Below, piece after piece: positions 41,622 through 49,122 of a DNA stretch of 64,000 bases. The DNA comes from Lederbergia panacisoli (GTDB lineage: Bacteria > Bacillota > Bacilli > Bacillales > Bacillaceae_C). Below the pieces are notes generated by a model. It made no database searches. It worked only from the letters and a program-made list of their open reading frames with translations, and was not told the origin of the DNA. How positions within the stretch are numbered: position 1 is the stretch's first letter; each line of letters starts with the position of its first letter. The stretch lies in assembly GCF_024626525.1 (NCBI RefSeq), contig NZ_JANJGU010000007.1, forward strand, positions 1-64,000, in the 5' to 3' direction. The position numbers and the translations under genes are program-made.

Positions 41622-43532
41622 TTATTTTAATAATCTCAAACTATTCAATATAACCAGAATTGTACTTCCTTCGTGGCCAATGACTCCATATGGCAAATCC
41701 AACAGTTGTAAGAAGTTGGATAATATCAACAAGATGATGACTCCAATCGAAAAGACGATGTTTTGTTTAATGATACGGTTCATTCTTTTCGACAGGTGAA
41801 CGGCATCGGATATCCTAGATAGGTCGTTTTTCATTAAGATCATATCCGCTGTTTCAAGCGCGACGTCGGTTCCATCTCCAACTGATATTCCTACATTCGC
41901 TGTTGCCAGTGCGGGTGCGTCATTGATTCCATCGCCAACCATTGCAACATTCCCATATTTCGCTTTTAATTGCTTAATGTGGTCTACTTTATTTTCGGGC
42001 AAACATTCAGCAATATACTCCTGAACGTGACTTTCAGAAGCGATGGCCTGAGCTGTTTGGGTATTGTCGCCCGTCAGCATGATCGTGTAGAGGCCTTGAT
42101 TTTTTAATCGGTCGATAGCCTCCATCGATTCTGCTCGAACTAAGTCTTTCAAGGCAATCAAACCAACGAGTTCTTCGCCCCTTTGGATAAATACTACTGT
42201 TTTTCCTTCCTTGGCCAAATCTTTTGCTTTAAATTGCTTTGTTGCTTCTTCTTCTACAAAACCACTTTTTCCAATTTTCCATTCAGCTTGATTAATACTT
42301 GCCTTTACTCCCCAACCAGGTACATCTTCAATGCTATCTGGTTCTATGAATTTTTCCGACAATGTTTCTTGCGTGTATTTCACGATTGCATTCGCCAATG
42401 GATGATTCGAATGCCGTTCAATAGAGGCGGCAATTAGTAAAATCTCTCCTGATGAAAATCCGTCTTTAACGATGACATCTGTTACTTCAGGCTTACCGAT
42501 TGTCAGTGTACCTGTTTTATCAAAAGCAATTGCTTGTAGATCACCCACTTGTTCAAGGTGAACTCCACCTTTAAAAAGGATGCCACGTCTTGCCCCATTG
42601 GAAATAGCGGACAAGGTTGCGGGCATAATAGATGCGACTAGAGCACATGGTGAAGCTACTACCAATAAAATCATCGCTCGATAAAAAGTCTCCGTCCAGC
42701 TCCACCCAAGGATGAAATGCGGTAGAAACATCATTAACGCGACAACAGCAAGCACGATTTTCACATATTTCCCTTCAAACCTCTCGATAAATAATTGAGA
42801 TGGTGATTTTTCACTTTGTGCTGACTGTACTAATTCAATGATTTTTTGAAATAATGTTTCATCACTTGGCTTTGTAATCTTCACTGTTATTGAACCATTT
42901 AAATTAACCGTTCCTGCATAAACTTCATCATTTAGCCCTTTTGATACAGGAATTGATTCGCCCGTAATTGCAGCTTCATCTAATGTAGAAATGCCTTTAA
43001 CAATTTCTCCATCAGAAGGAACTCTTTCACCTGGTTTAATCAAAATGAGATCACCAATTACAAGCTCAGAAACGTGTACACGCTCTTCATCGTCTCCCTC
43101 TATTCTCAAGGCCTCTTCTGGCTGCAGTTCCATTAAAGAAGAAATCTCTTTATGACTTTTATTCATCGTGTATGTTTCAAGTGCACCACTTACTGCAAAA
43201 ATAAAAATTAAGATCGCACCTTCTGTCCAATAGCCGATAATAGCAGACCCAATAGCAGCCATTATCATCAACATCTCAACGTTTAGTTCTTTATTTTCAA
43301 TCGTATCCTCTATACCCTCTTTTGCCTTGGCAAACCCGCCAATGACAAAAGCCAACAAATATAAAATAACCGATGATGCAGCAGAGCCGTTCTTATCCAT
43401 TAACCAGCCAAGAAAAATGAGGACACCACATGCAATAGCAGCAATCAGTTCTACATTAATTTTAATTTTTTCTAAAAAACTGCTTTGCGTTACTGCCTTT
43501 TTGTTCTCTAAAAATTGGACATGTGCACCCAC
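41622..43532 (-). CDS. pfeT: P1B4-type metal ATPase, iron efflux pump PfeT
   Basis: A 636-aa P1B-type ATPase without an N-terminal metal-binding domain. Seen in order: GESIPVSKG (actuator), VASPCALVASIMPAT (the SPC ion motif), AFDKTGTLTIGKPEV (phosphorylated Asp), SIERHSNHPLANAIV (nucleotide-binding His-Pro), MVGDGINDAPALATA, and HEGSTILVILNSLRLL. SPC with HEG-S/T marks the P1B4 group. B. subtilis PfeT (formerly ZosA/YkvW), which exports Fe(II), is PerR-repressed and Fur-activated, and this gene carries matching PerR and Fur boxes upstream. A cobalt or zinc role is less likely given that context. Confidence 0.9.
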   Translation of the reverse strand: MGAHVQFLENKKAVTQSSFLEKIKINVELIAAIACGVLIFLGWLMDKNGSAASSVILYLLAFVIGGFAKAKEGIEDTIENKELNVEMLMIMAAIGSAIIGYWTEGAILIFIFAVSGALETYTMNKSHKEISSLMELQPEEALRIEGDDEERVHVSELVIGDLILIKPGERVPSDGEIVKGISTLDEAAITGESIPVSKGLNDEVYAGTVNLNGSITVKITKPSDETLFQKIIELVQSAQSEKSPSQLFIERFEGKYVKIVLAVVALMMFLPHFILGWSWTETFYRAMILLVVASPCALVASIMPATLSAISNGARRGILFKGGVHLEQVGDLQAIAFDKTGTLTIGKPEVTDVIVKDGFSSGEILLIAASIERHSNHPLANAIVKYTQETLSEKFIEPDSIEDVPGWGVKASINQAEWKIGKSGFVEEEATKQFKAKDLAKEGKTVVFIQRGEELVGLIALKDLVRAESMEAIDRLKNQGLYTIMLTGDNTQTAQAIASESHVQEYIAECLPENKVDHIKQLKAKYGNVAMVGDGINDAPALATANVGISVGDGTDVALETADMILMKNDLSRISDAVHLSKRMNRIIKQNIVFSIGVIILLILSNFLQLLDLPYGVIGHEGSTILVILNSLRLLK

Positions 43533-43577
43533 TTCGGCACCTCCCGAGTTTAAGCTCTGAAATTTACGAAAGCTAAT

Positions 43578-43592
43578 TTATAATAATTATTA
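43578..43592. promoter_or_regulatory. PerR box at the pfeT start site
   Basis: TTATAATAATTATTA matches the PerR consensus TTATAATnATTATAA at all but one position. It lies about eight bases downstream of the -10, over the expected transcription start, where PerR would block initiation until peroxide oxidises it. Confidence 0.75.
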
Positions 43593-43599
43593 TATGGAT

Positions 43600-43628
43600 A
43601 TTATAATAAACGGAACCAAGTAAGTCAA
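43600..43628 (-). promoter_or_regulatory. pfeT sigma-A promoter
   Basis: Minus-strand -35 TTGACT (43623-43628), 17-bp spacer and perfect -10 TATAAT (43600-43605). The start of transcription would fall near 43593. Confidence 0.8.
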
Positions 43629-43655
43629 ATTTAATTGAGAATTTTAATTTATAAT

Positions 43656-43670
43656 TGAGAATGATTATTA
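43656..43670. promoter_or_regulatory. Fur box, proximal (imperfect)
   Basis: TGAGAATGATTATTA against the 7-1-7 Fur consensus TGATAATnATTATCA; two mismatches. It lies 28 bp upstream of the pfeT -35, with a weaker related site (TGAGAATTTTAATTT) exactly 20 bp closer at 43636. Confidence 0.6.
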
Positions 43671-43724
43671 ATGTTATTTCGCGACGCTTTGCATGACAGT
43701 AAAGAGAACTAATCTAATTATTAA

Positions 43725-43739
43725 TGATAATCATTATCA
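43725..43739. promoter_or_regulatory. Fur box, distal (perfect)
   Basis: TGATAATCATTATCA is an exact 7-1-7 Fur box. It is about 97 bp upstream of the pfeT -35 and 139 bp upstream of the divergent arylamine acetyltransferase start, so it could act on either. The whole gap 43533-43877 is accounted for by these regulatory sites. Confidence 0.8.
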
Positions 43740-43877
43740 ACCAAATTAAATTTGTTATTAAGTGATATTTATTAGCAATGCGATTCGTTCATCTCTTTAT
43801 TTTAGGATTTATCCTTTTGACAATGAGTGGTATAGTGGTGGAAGAGATAATTTTTACAGTAAAGGGGTAAAGATGAA

Positions 43878-44654
43878 ATGACAGATACAAAACTCGATGT
43901 AAGCGCTTATTTAAAACGAATCGGATACACCGGCCCAATAGATGGCAGCGCAAAAACACTTGCTAAAATACAAGAATGCCATCTTCATTCGGTTCCATAT
44001 GAAAATTTCGATATTCTGAACCACATCCCACTTTCATTAGAAATCCCGGATTTATACGACAAAATCGTTACGCGTCATCGCGGTGGCTACTGCTTTGAGT
44101 TGAACGCTCTATTCAGCTGGCTATTAGAGGAATTGGGTTATAAGGTAACAAGCTTGTTCGCACGCTTCTGGCGCGATGAACCGAACGACCCTCCGAAAAG
44201 ACGTCATCATGTTTTAAAGGTTGAGGCAGAAGGTAAGTTTTTCTTATGTGATGTAGGCGTTGGAGGAATCGTACCTCGCAGGCCTATTGAAATGGAGGAA
44301 GGTCTCGTACACGAGCAAGGTGATGAATCTTACAAACTTGAGATTGATCCTTATTTCGGATGGATGTTATTGGAGGAAAAACATGGAGAATGGAGACAAC
44401 TTTATTCCTTTACGGAAGAACCCCAGCTCCCAAAGGATTTCATTATGGCTTCATTTTGGTGTGAAAATGCGCCAGACTCCATCTTCATCAATGATGCGAT
44501 GGTTGCAGTCCGTACAGCTAAGGGACGAAATTCAGTAGACGGAAAAGAGTTTCGTATTTTTTCAAGCGATTCCGTACGAACCTTTACACCGGAAACTGAA
44601 GAGGAATACAAGAAAGCCTTAAAAACATATTTTGGTATTGTACTAGAATATTAA
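43878..44654 (+). CDS. Arylamine N-acetyltransferase
   Basis: A 258-aa NAT-family enzyme that moves acetyl from acetyl-CoA to aromatic amines or hydrazines. The catalytic triad is visible: Cys72 in RGGYCFELNALF, His110 or His111 in RRHHVLKV, and Asp125 in FLCDVGVGG. SVPYENFDI near residue 40 is also conserved. It is divergent from pfeT and has its own terminator. Arylamine acetylation in Bacillus is mostly detoxification. A perfect Fur box lies upstream but may belong to pfeT. Confidence 0.93.
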   Translation: MTDTKLDVSAYLKRIGYTGPIDGSAKTLAKIQECHLHSVPYENFDILNHIPLSLEIPDLYDKIVTRHRGGYCFELNALFSWLLEELGYKVTSLFARFWRDEPNDPPKRRHHVLKVEAEGKFFLCDVGVGGIVPRRPIEMEEGLVHEQGDESYKLEIDPYFGWMLLEEKHGEWRQLYSFTEEPQLPKDFIMASFWCENAPDSIFINDAMVAVRTAKGRNSVDGKEFRIFSSDSVRTFTPETEEEYKKALKTYFGIVLEY

Positions 44655-44662
44655 CATGTCAT

Positions 44663-44702
44663 AAACCTGAATAATGGGCGCGTTCCATTTTCAGGTTTTT
44701 TT
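44663..44702 (+). terminator. Terminator of the arylamine acetyltransferase gene
   Basis: AAACCTGAA pairs with TTCAGGTTT, followed by a run of Ts. Confidence 0.85.
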
Positions 44703-44715
44703 AAAAGGGGGAAAT

Positions 44716-45453
44716 ATGAAAAGCGCTTGGATCGTGTCATTTATCCGCTTCCCGATGCTAATTATTTGTTTACTTGTTTTTTCGATTGTATTCATGTTAT
44801 TAGGCCTAGACTTTCAATTCCCATTCCTAAATGACATTTCGCCTATATATTTTACTATTGTGAACGTCTTATGCTTTGGCCTTTTGTATCACTTATTGAA
44901 AAAAGATGGTCGTTCCCTTAAAGAATTGGTAGGCATCAAACGCGAGCGCTTATGGAAGGATATTCTGTTCGGTTTTTTATGGTTGTTTGTTTTGTATATA
45001 CCTTTTCTACTAGCCGTAATTGTCACTATGGTTATTTTATTCGGTGCAGACTTTCACCTGCACTTTCAAACGGTGTTTACTGGCGATAGCATTTCCGCAC
45101 GTCCCGATTGGTTATTATGGTTGTCCGCTAGCATTTCTCTTATTTTCCCTTTATTAAATGCGCCGATTGAAGAGTTGATGTATCGAGGATATGCGCAGCC
45201 CATTTTTCTTAAATCTTATCAAAAAATTGCACCCGCGATTGTCATCCCTTCTTTAGGGTTTGCCTTGCAGCATATCATGCTCGCACCTAGCTGGGAAGGA
45301 GCTGTTGTGTATTTTGTTGCGTTCTTCCTTTGGGGAATCGGCAGCGGCATTATTTATTACAAGCAGAAAAGATTATTCCCACTCATCATTTGTCATTTTA
45401 TCGTGAACATCGCCTTTTCGGTTGTACCGATTATCTTCCTTATCACGAATTAA
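44716..45453 (+). CDS. CPBP-family intramembrane metalloprotease
   Basis: A 245-aa membrane protein with about seven to eight hydrophobic segments. The CAAX protease/bacteriocin-processing signature is present: PIEELMYRGYAQP (EExxxR, metal and catalytic Glu), ALQHIMLAPSWE (His) and ICHFIVNIAFS (His). Bacterial members process or give immunity to peptides, or act on prenylated or other membrane substrates; this one's substrate is unknown. The start is at 44716 behind AAAGGGGG; an in-frame codon at 44674 lies inside the preceding terminator. Confidence 0.88.
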   Translation: MKSAWIVSFIRFPMLIICLLVFSIVFMLLGLDFQFPFLNDISPIYFTIVNVLCFGLLYHLLKKDGRSLKELVGIKRERLWKDILFGFLWLFVLYIPFLLAVIVTMVILFGADFHLHFQTVFTGDSISARPDWLLWLSASISLIFPLLNAPIEELMYRGYAQPIFLKSYQKIAPAIVIPSLGFALQHIMLAPSWEGAVVYFVAFFLWGIGSGIIYYKQKRLFPLIICHFIVNIAFSVVPIIFLITN

Positions 45454-45466
45454 AGAGGTGAACGAT

Positions 45467-45934
45467 ATTTATAACTTTAGGCTTGATACAAGTAATATTG
45501 AAAACGACGACGATAAGCATGTGACTAGACAGAAACTAATTAAAAGTTCTTGGAATAACATTACAAACTACTTTTTAGAAAAAGGGGAAAGAATTAAGAT
45601 AAAATATTGGCCAGGTGATGTCTCTAACGGTTATTCAGGATATGGGATAAATGAAATATATGAATCTGATAAAAATGCTTTACAAGAAATGGATACACAC
45701 GATCTTCTTATCGTAAATGCAGAAATAAATATTGGCGTCAAAGAGCTTATCCAAAAAAGCATGCATGAAGATCACGTGTACATATCTCCTTTTTTCCATT
45801 TTGATATTATTGACGAAAAGGGTATATCCATTTTTTCATCACAAGATAATGGAGATAATACGTTAATATTTTTATCTAAAAAAGACATTGCAAGTATATA
45901 CGATCCTTTAATAGTTAGTCTGCCGGAAATATGA
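45467..45934 (+). CDS. Hypothetical protein, start uncertain
   Basis: A frame of about 155 codons ending at 45934, not recognised as a family. It is acidic and soluble (GDVSNGYSGYGINEIYESDK, HDLLIVNAEINIGVKELIQK). The ribosome site AAAGAGGTG (45451-45461) is followed by no ATG, GTG or TTG at the right distance; the best-spaced codon is a rare ATT at 45467. Upstream in-frame TTG (45422) lies inside the CPBP gene. Either an ATT start is used or the start codon has decayed. It lies at the left edge of a degraded segment. Confidence 0.5.
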   Translation: MYNFRLDTSNIENDDDKHVTRQKLIKSSWNNITNYFLEKGERIKIKYWPGDVSNGYSGYGINEIYESDKNALQEMDTHDLLIVNAEINIGVKELIQKSMHEDHVYISPFFHFDIIDEKGISIFSSQDNGDNTLIFLSKKDIASIYDPLIVSLPEI

Positions 45935-46054
45935 AAGCAATACCTAGAATTAGGAGGGTATTCCTCGTTGAATCCAGTTCCATCTACCCAAAAAGTATAA
46001 ATACCCTTCAGTGCAGGGGTGGTTACAATCCTGATTTTTGCTCCTCCTCCTTAT

Positions 46055-46477
46055 CTATTCTTTATCCAACTCGCCTACAATTTTATGAATTTTATTATCA
46101 AATTCTACTTCCTTACTTAGGTCAAGTCCATGCACATAGAACAATAATGCATTCTTGGCTTCATAATAATTATATGAAACAATATTAAGGGTTGCAGTTT
46201 TATTGCGAAAATCATTTAAACCCTCTTCTCGTTTTTTAGTTGAATCATAGATAAAAATTAATAGTAGCTTGCCGCCCAATTCATAAGAAAAAGGTCTTAT
46301 CCCATTAAGCTTCATACCAAAAATGTCGTCATTACTAACTTTAACTTCTTTAAGTGGCAATTTATGTTTTTCGAAAGCAGAAAGCACTTCTTCCAAAGCG
46401 ATCATATTAGAATCTGTTGTATTGCAAGCAGTCAAAGTGAGAAATATTAACACAAAAATTAAAACTACTTTTTTCAT
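46055..46477 (-). CDS. Hypothetical lipoprotein
   Basis: A 140-aa protein with a type II signal and lipobox LTAC (MKKVVLIFVLIFLTLTACN, Cys 18). The rest is a small soluble domain (EVLSAFEKHKLPLKEVKVSN, GGKLLLIFIYDSTKKREEGL, NYYEAKNALLFYVHG). Similar short lipoproteins are common in Bacillus and have no known role. AAAGGAG precedes the ATG. Confidence 0.75.
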   Translation of the reverse strand: MKKVVLIFVLIFLTLTACNTTDSNMIALEEVLSAFEKHKLPLKEVKVSNDDIFGMKLNGIRPFSYELGGKLLLIFIYDSTKKREEGLNDFRNKTATLNIVSYNYYEAKNALLFYVHGLDLSKEVEFDNKIHKIVGELDKE

Positions 46478-46619
46478 TCATTATTCTCCTTTGAAAAACT
46501 TCGAAAAAGTTTTTTTCATTACTATCTGCAATTTATTTTTGCCTCTTGGATTTTACTAAATGATTGGAGTAATTTTTGATTTCTTCCCTCTAGTTTTGTG
46601 TTTATGTATTCCTGTTGTC

Positions 46620-46830
46620 TTAGATAGTTTCAAGAGGTGTCTGACTGAGTTTCTTTTGTTCTTCCAAGTATTTTTGCAGTTCGAGGCTTCATTAGCGTTC
46701 CGGTGCATCCATTATAAGTATTAGTTATATTTAGTCATGAATATGTCAGATCCAAGGGCATCTTCAATACCGTCTAATCGTTTGCCTTGTTTATATAAGT
46801 CCGTGGCATATAGCTTTCACCTAAGTTCTA
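46620..46830 (-). pseudogene. Possible remnant of a tyrosine recombinase C-terminus
   Basis: Inside the 380-bp gap 46478-46861, minus-strand translation gives ATDLYKQGKRLDGIEDALGS and then, in a shifted frame ending at the TAA at 46620-46622, LQKYLEEQKKLSQTPLETI. The first piece resembles the last motif region of phage-type integrases, where a DLYKQGxxLxxIxxxLGH pattern precedes the catalytic Tyr. The frame is broken and the catalytic residues are not visible. Low-confidence reading by eye. Confidence 0.3.
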
Positions 46831-46861
46831 ATAGATGTTTTGGAAATATAATATTGTAATG

Positions 46862-47677
46862 TTAACGGAGGTTCTCTCCAATAAAATAAAAAATAATAAT
46901 ATGAATAGGGTAGAAGAAATAAAAGAAGTATTTCAATCCGGTGCCTCTTTTTCCATTGTAAAGTAGCAATAGAGGTAGTGAAGTAATCATTATCCATTGG
47001 TAATCAGCAAATGGAAACAATAACCATGAACTTGGATCCATCTTCCCTCCCCATTTAGAGTAAGCCAAATAGATAAATAAGGAAAACATGATAAAAGTTA
47101 AGGAAAGCGTCACTTTATTTTTGCTCCAATAAAGCAGGACCCCGAATATGACAAAGAAGATTCCACCTTCAACAAAAAGTAGATTTCCGAAAATAGCACT
47201 ATAAAATGAATAGTCCCCACGATAAATAATCACTATAATCTCTGAAAAAAGGATACATAGAAAAGTGGAAATTATCTGCCATAAAACGAAGTATACATAA
47301 AGTTTCATCTTTCTTTTTTCTAATATGTGAATACAGACTACAGTTAAAAATAATGTTGCAAAGAAATTGTTTGTGATAAAGTTCCCTGAATCACTATAGA
47401 AACTGTTAATAATTAGATTAATAAAAGCCATCACAATGGATGCAACATATAAACGTAACATGTATTTCTTTTTATCAGAGGTTTTTCTATATCCAATTCC
47501 TACGAAATAAATAAATATGGGTGCAGCCGTCCTACCAATATATCTTAAATATTCCGGGGTGTTGGGGATGAATTGTCCTGTATGGTCTATAAACATTGAA
47601 ACTACGGCAATAAGTTTAATAAAGGTAGCTGTCACTTGATTTGTCTCCACAATTCTAATAGAAAGATTATGTTTCAC
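46862..47677 (-). CDS. TraX-family membrane protein
   Basis: A 271-aa protein with about eight TM helices and the TraX signature at the N-terminus (FIKLIAVVSMFIDHTGQFI, then YLRYIGRTAAPIFIYFVGIG and a KKKYMLRLYVASI repeat). TraX of the F plasmid N-acetylates pilin, but chromosomal Firmicutes TraX proteins are not linked to conjugation and may acylate other targets. The start is GTG at 47677 and overlaps the stop of the decayed gene upstream (GTGAAACATAA), so the two were once coupled. The RBS is weak. Confidence 0.82.
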   Translation of the reverse strand: MKHNLSIRIVETNQVTATFIKLIAVVSMFIDHTGQFIPNTPEYLRYIGRTAAPIFIYFVGIGYRKTSDKKKYMLRLYVASIVMAFINLIINSFYSDSGNFITNNFFATLFLTVVCIHILEKRKMKLYVYFVLWQIISTFLCILFSEIIVIIYRGDYSFYSAIFGNLLFVEGGIFFVIFGVLLYWSKNKVTLSLTFIMFSLFIYLAYSKWGGKMDPSSWLLFPFADYQWIMITSLPLLLLYNGKRGTGLKYFFYFFYPIHIIIFYFIGENLR

Positions 47678-48290
47678 GCTTTGGATGTTCTAACGGATTG
47701 CTATAATAATAGTGGATACCATCAATGATATTCACATAGTCCATATTAAATAAATTGATATCGGTGATGACCTCAGACGAGTTCGTTGATATCGTATATT
47801 TAAAAGTCTTATCAATCTCTTTTAAACCGTTTTTACTTTTACGAAGGGTAGCATAAAAGATAGTATCATCATAGAAAAAAATATCCCTTATAATGAGTTG
47901 ATCCTCTTCAATTGGAGTCTTCCAATTGTTGCTACGTTGTAACTAACCAACCTATAATTCGGATATGGATCCGTAGGGAAAAGGTAAAACTCACCATTGA
48001 TAAAAGAACTAATAGGATTGACATCTTTCCCTAGGACGATAGGTTATAAATTTTCTGGAGATCGAAATAAACTGATCTTCAGTATCTACATAATAAATAT
48101 TCTCATTGTAATAAGCAAAATGGTCTGAATTTACATTAGATGCGACCAACCTCTTATTCGTACCATTTGTTGTGATAGCATATATTTTCCGGGTGCCCAC
48201 CACCTGGTCTTCCGGGAGCTCAAGTGTATAATAAATTGAATCTTTTACAACAATGAATTATACTTCTCTTCAGTTTTAATATCATTTGTG
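47667..48290 (-). pseudogene. Decayed DUF5050-like protein gene
   Basis: Minus-strand pieces read DSIYYTLELPEDQVVGTRKI and YNENIYYVDTEDQ in one frame, DVNPISSFINGEFYLFP in a second, and EEDQLIIRDIFFYDDTIFYA down to the stop at 47667 in a third. The repeated IYY.VD..... pattern is like DUF5050 or six-bladed-propeller proteins. At least two frameshifts (near 48030 and 47920) break it, so it is inactive. It accounts for the 800-bp gap between TraX and pgmB; 48300-48430 shows nothing else. Confidence 0.7.
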
Positions 48291-48433
48291 CATAAACACC
48301 CCCCTTGCTAATCTTGAACAAAAACAAAATTCACTCTATTCTAATTTTAAGCTATAACAGGAGAAGGGACTAGCGCATTTATCCGTAATCGAAAATTCAT
48401 TCCTTAACTGTCGAGCGAGAAGAAATAAAGCTC

Positions 48434-48471
48434 AAAAAAAAGATCGCAAGGTGCATCCCTCACGATCTTTT
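48434..48471 (-). terminator. Terminator of the carbohydrate operon
   Basis: AAAAGATCGCAAGG pairs imperfectly with CCTCACGATCTTTT, then seven Ts on the minus strand, just after the pgmB stop. Confidence 0.85.
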
Positions 48472-48474
48472 CTC

Positions 48475-49122
48475 TTAAAAATACCGTTCAATATCAAAAT
48501 CCTTCAAAGTTGAATATACAACATCTGCATTCGTCAAATCTTTTTCTTGACCAACACCTATCGCGAGCATGCCCGCAATCTTAGCAGCTTCCAATCCAGC
48601 TTGTGAATCTTCAAAAACGACACACTCATCATAAGAAATGCCCAGCGTTTCAGCTCCAAGTGTAAATACTTCAGGATCCGGCTTCGCTTTCGATACGGAG
48701 TTTCCGTCAACAATTACATCAAAATACTCTTCAATCCCAACGTTTTTTAAAATGATTTGTGCATTTTTACTTGCTGAGCCGAGGGCGACTTTGATTCCCT
48801 TTTGTTTTAACTCTTGCAATAACGAGAGGGCGCCGTCCAATATTTCCGATTCATCGATATTGGAAATATATTCGACATAACGATTGTTTTTTTCAGTCGC
48901 CATTTTCACTTTTTCTTCTTCCGTAAAAGCGTCTTTCAGATTGCCAACTTCTAATAAAATATCTAAAGAAGTCATTCTTGAGACTCCTTTAAGCATTTCA
49001 TTATGCTCAATGGTAAATTCAAAGCCTAGCTTTTCAGCTAGTTCTTTCCAAGCAAGATAGTGATATCGCGCTGTATCGACAAGCACACCGTCTAAGTCAA
49101 AGATTGCACATTTATTAGACAT
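48475..49122 (-). CDS. pgmB: Beta-phosphoglucomutase
   Basis: A 215-aa HAD-superfamily enzyme converting beta-glucose-1-phosphate to glucose-6-phosphate. Visible: FDLDGVLVDTARYHYLAW (nucleophile Asp and acid/base Asp), LGSASKNAQIILKNVG (Ser/Lys of motifs II and III), SKAKPDPEVF and VFEDSQAGLEAA (metal-binding acids). It overlaps the GH65 gene by eight bases. PgmB with a GH65 phosphorylase is the classical pair for inverting disaccharide phosphorolysis. Confidence 0.95.
   Translation of the reverse strand: MSNKCAIFDLDGVLVDTARYHYLAWKELAEKLGFEFTIEHNEMLKGVSRMTSLDILLEVGNLKDAFTEEEKVKMATEKNNRYVEYISNIDESEILDGALSLLQELKQKGIKVALGSASKNAQIILKNVGIEEYFDVIVDGNSVSKAKPDPEVFTLGAETLGISYDECVVFEDSQAGLEAAKIAGMLAIGVGQEKDLTNADVVYSTLKDFDIERYF

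Noticed and set aside
45931-46188. 85-codon plus-strand frame
   Set aside because: Overlaps the convergent lipoprotein gene and has no family features; the preceding AGGAGGG is not placed for it.
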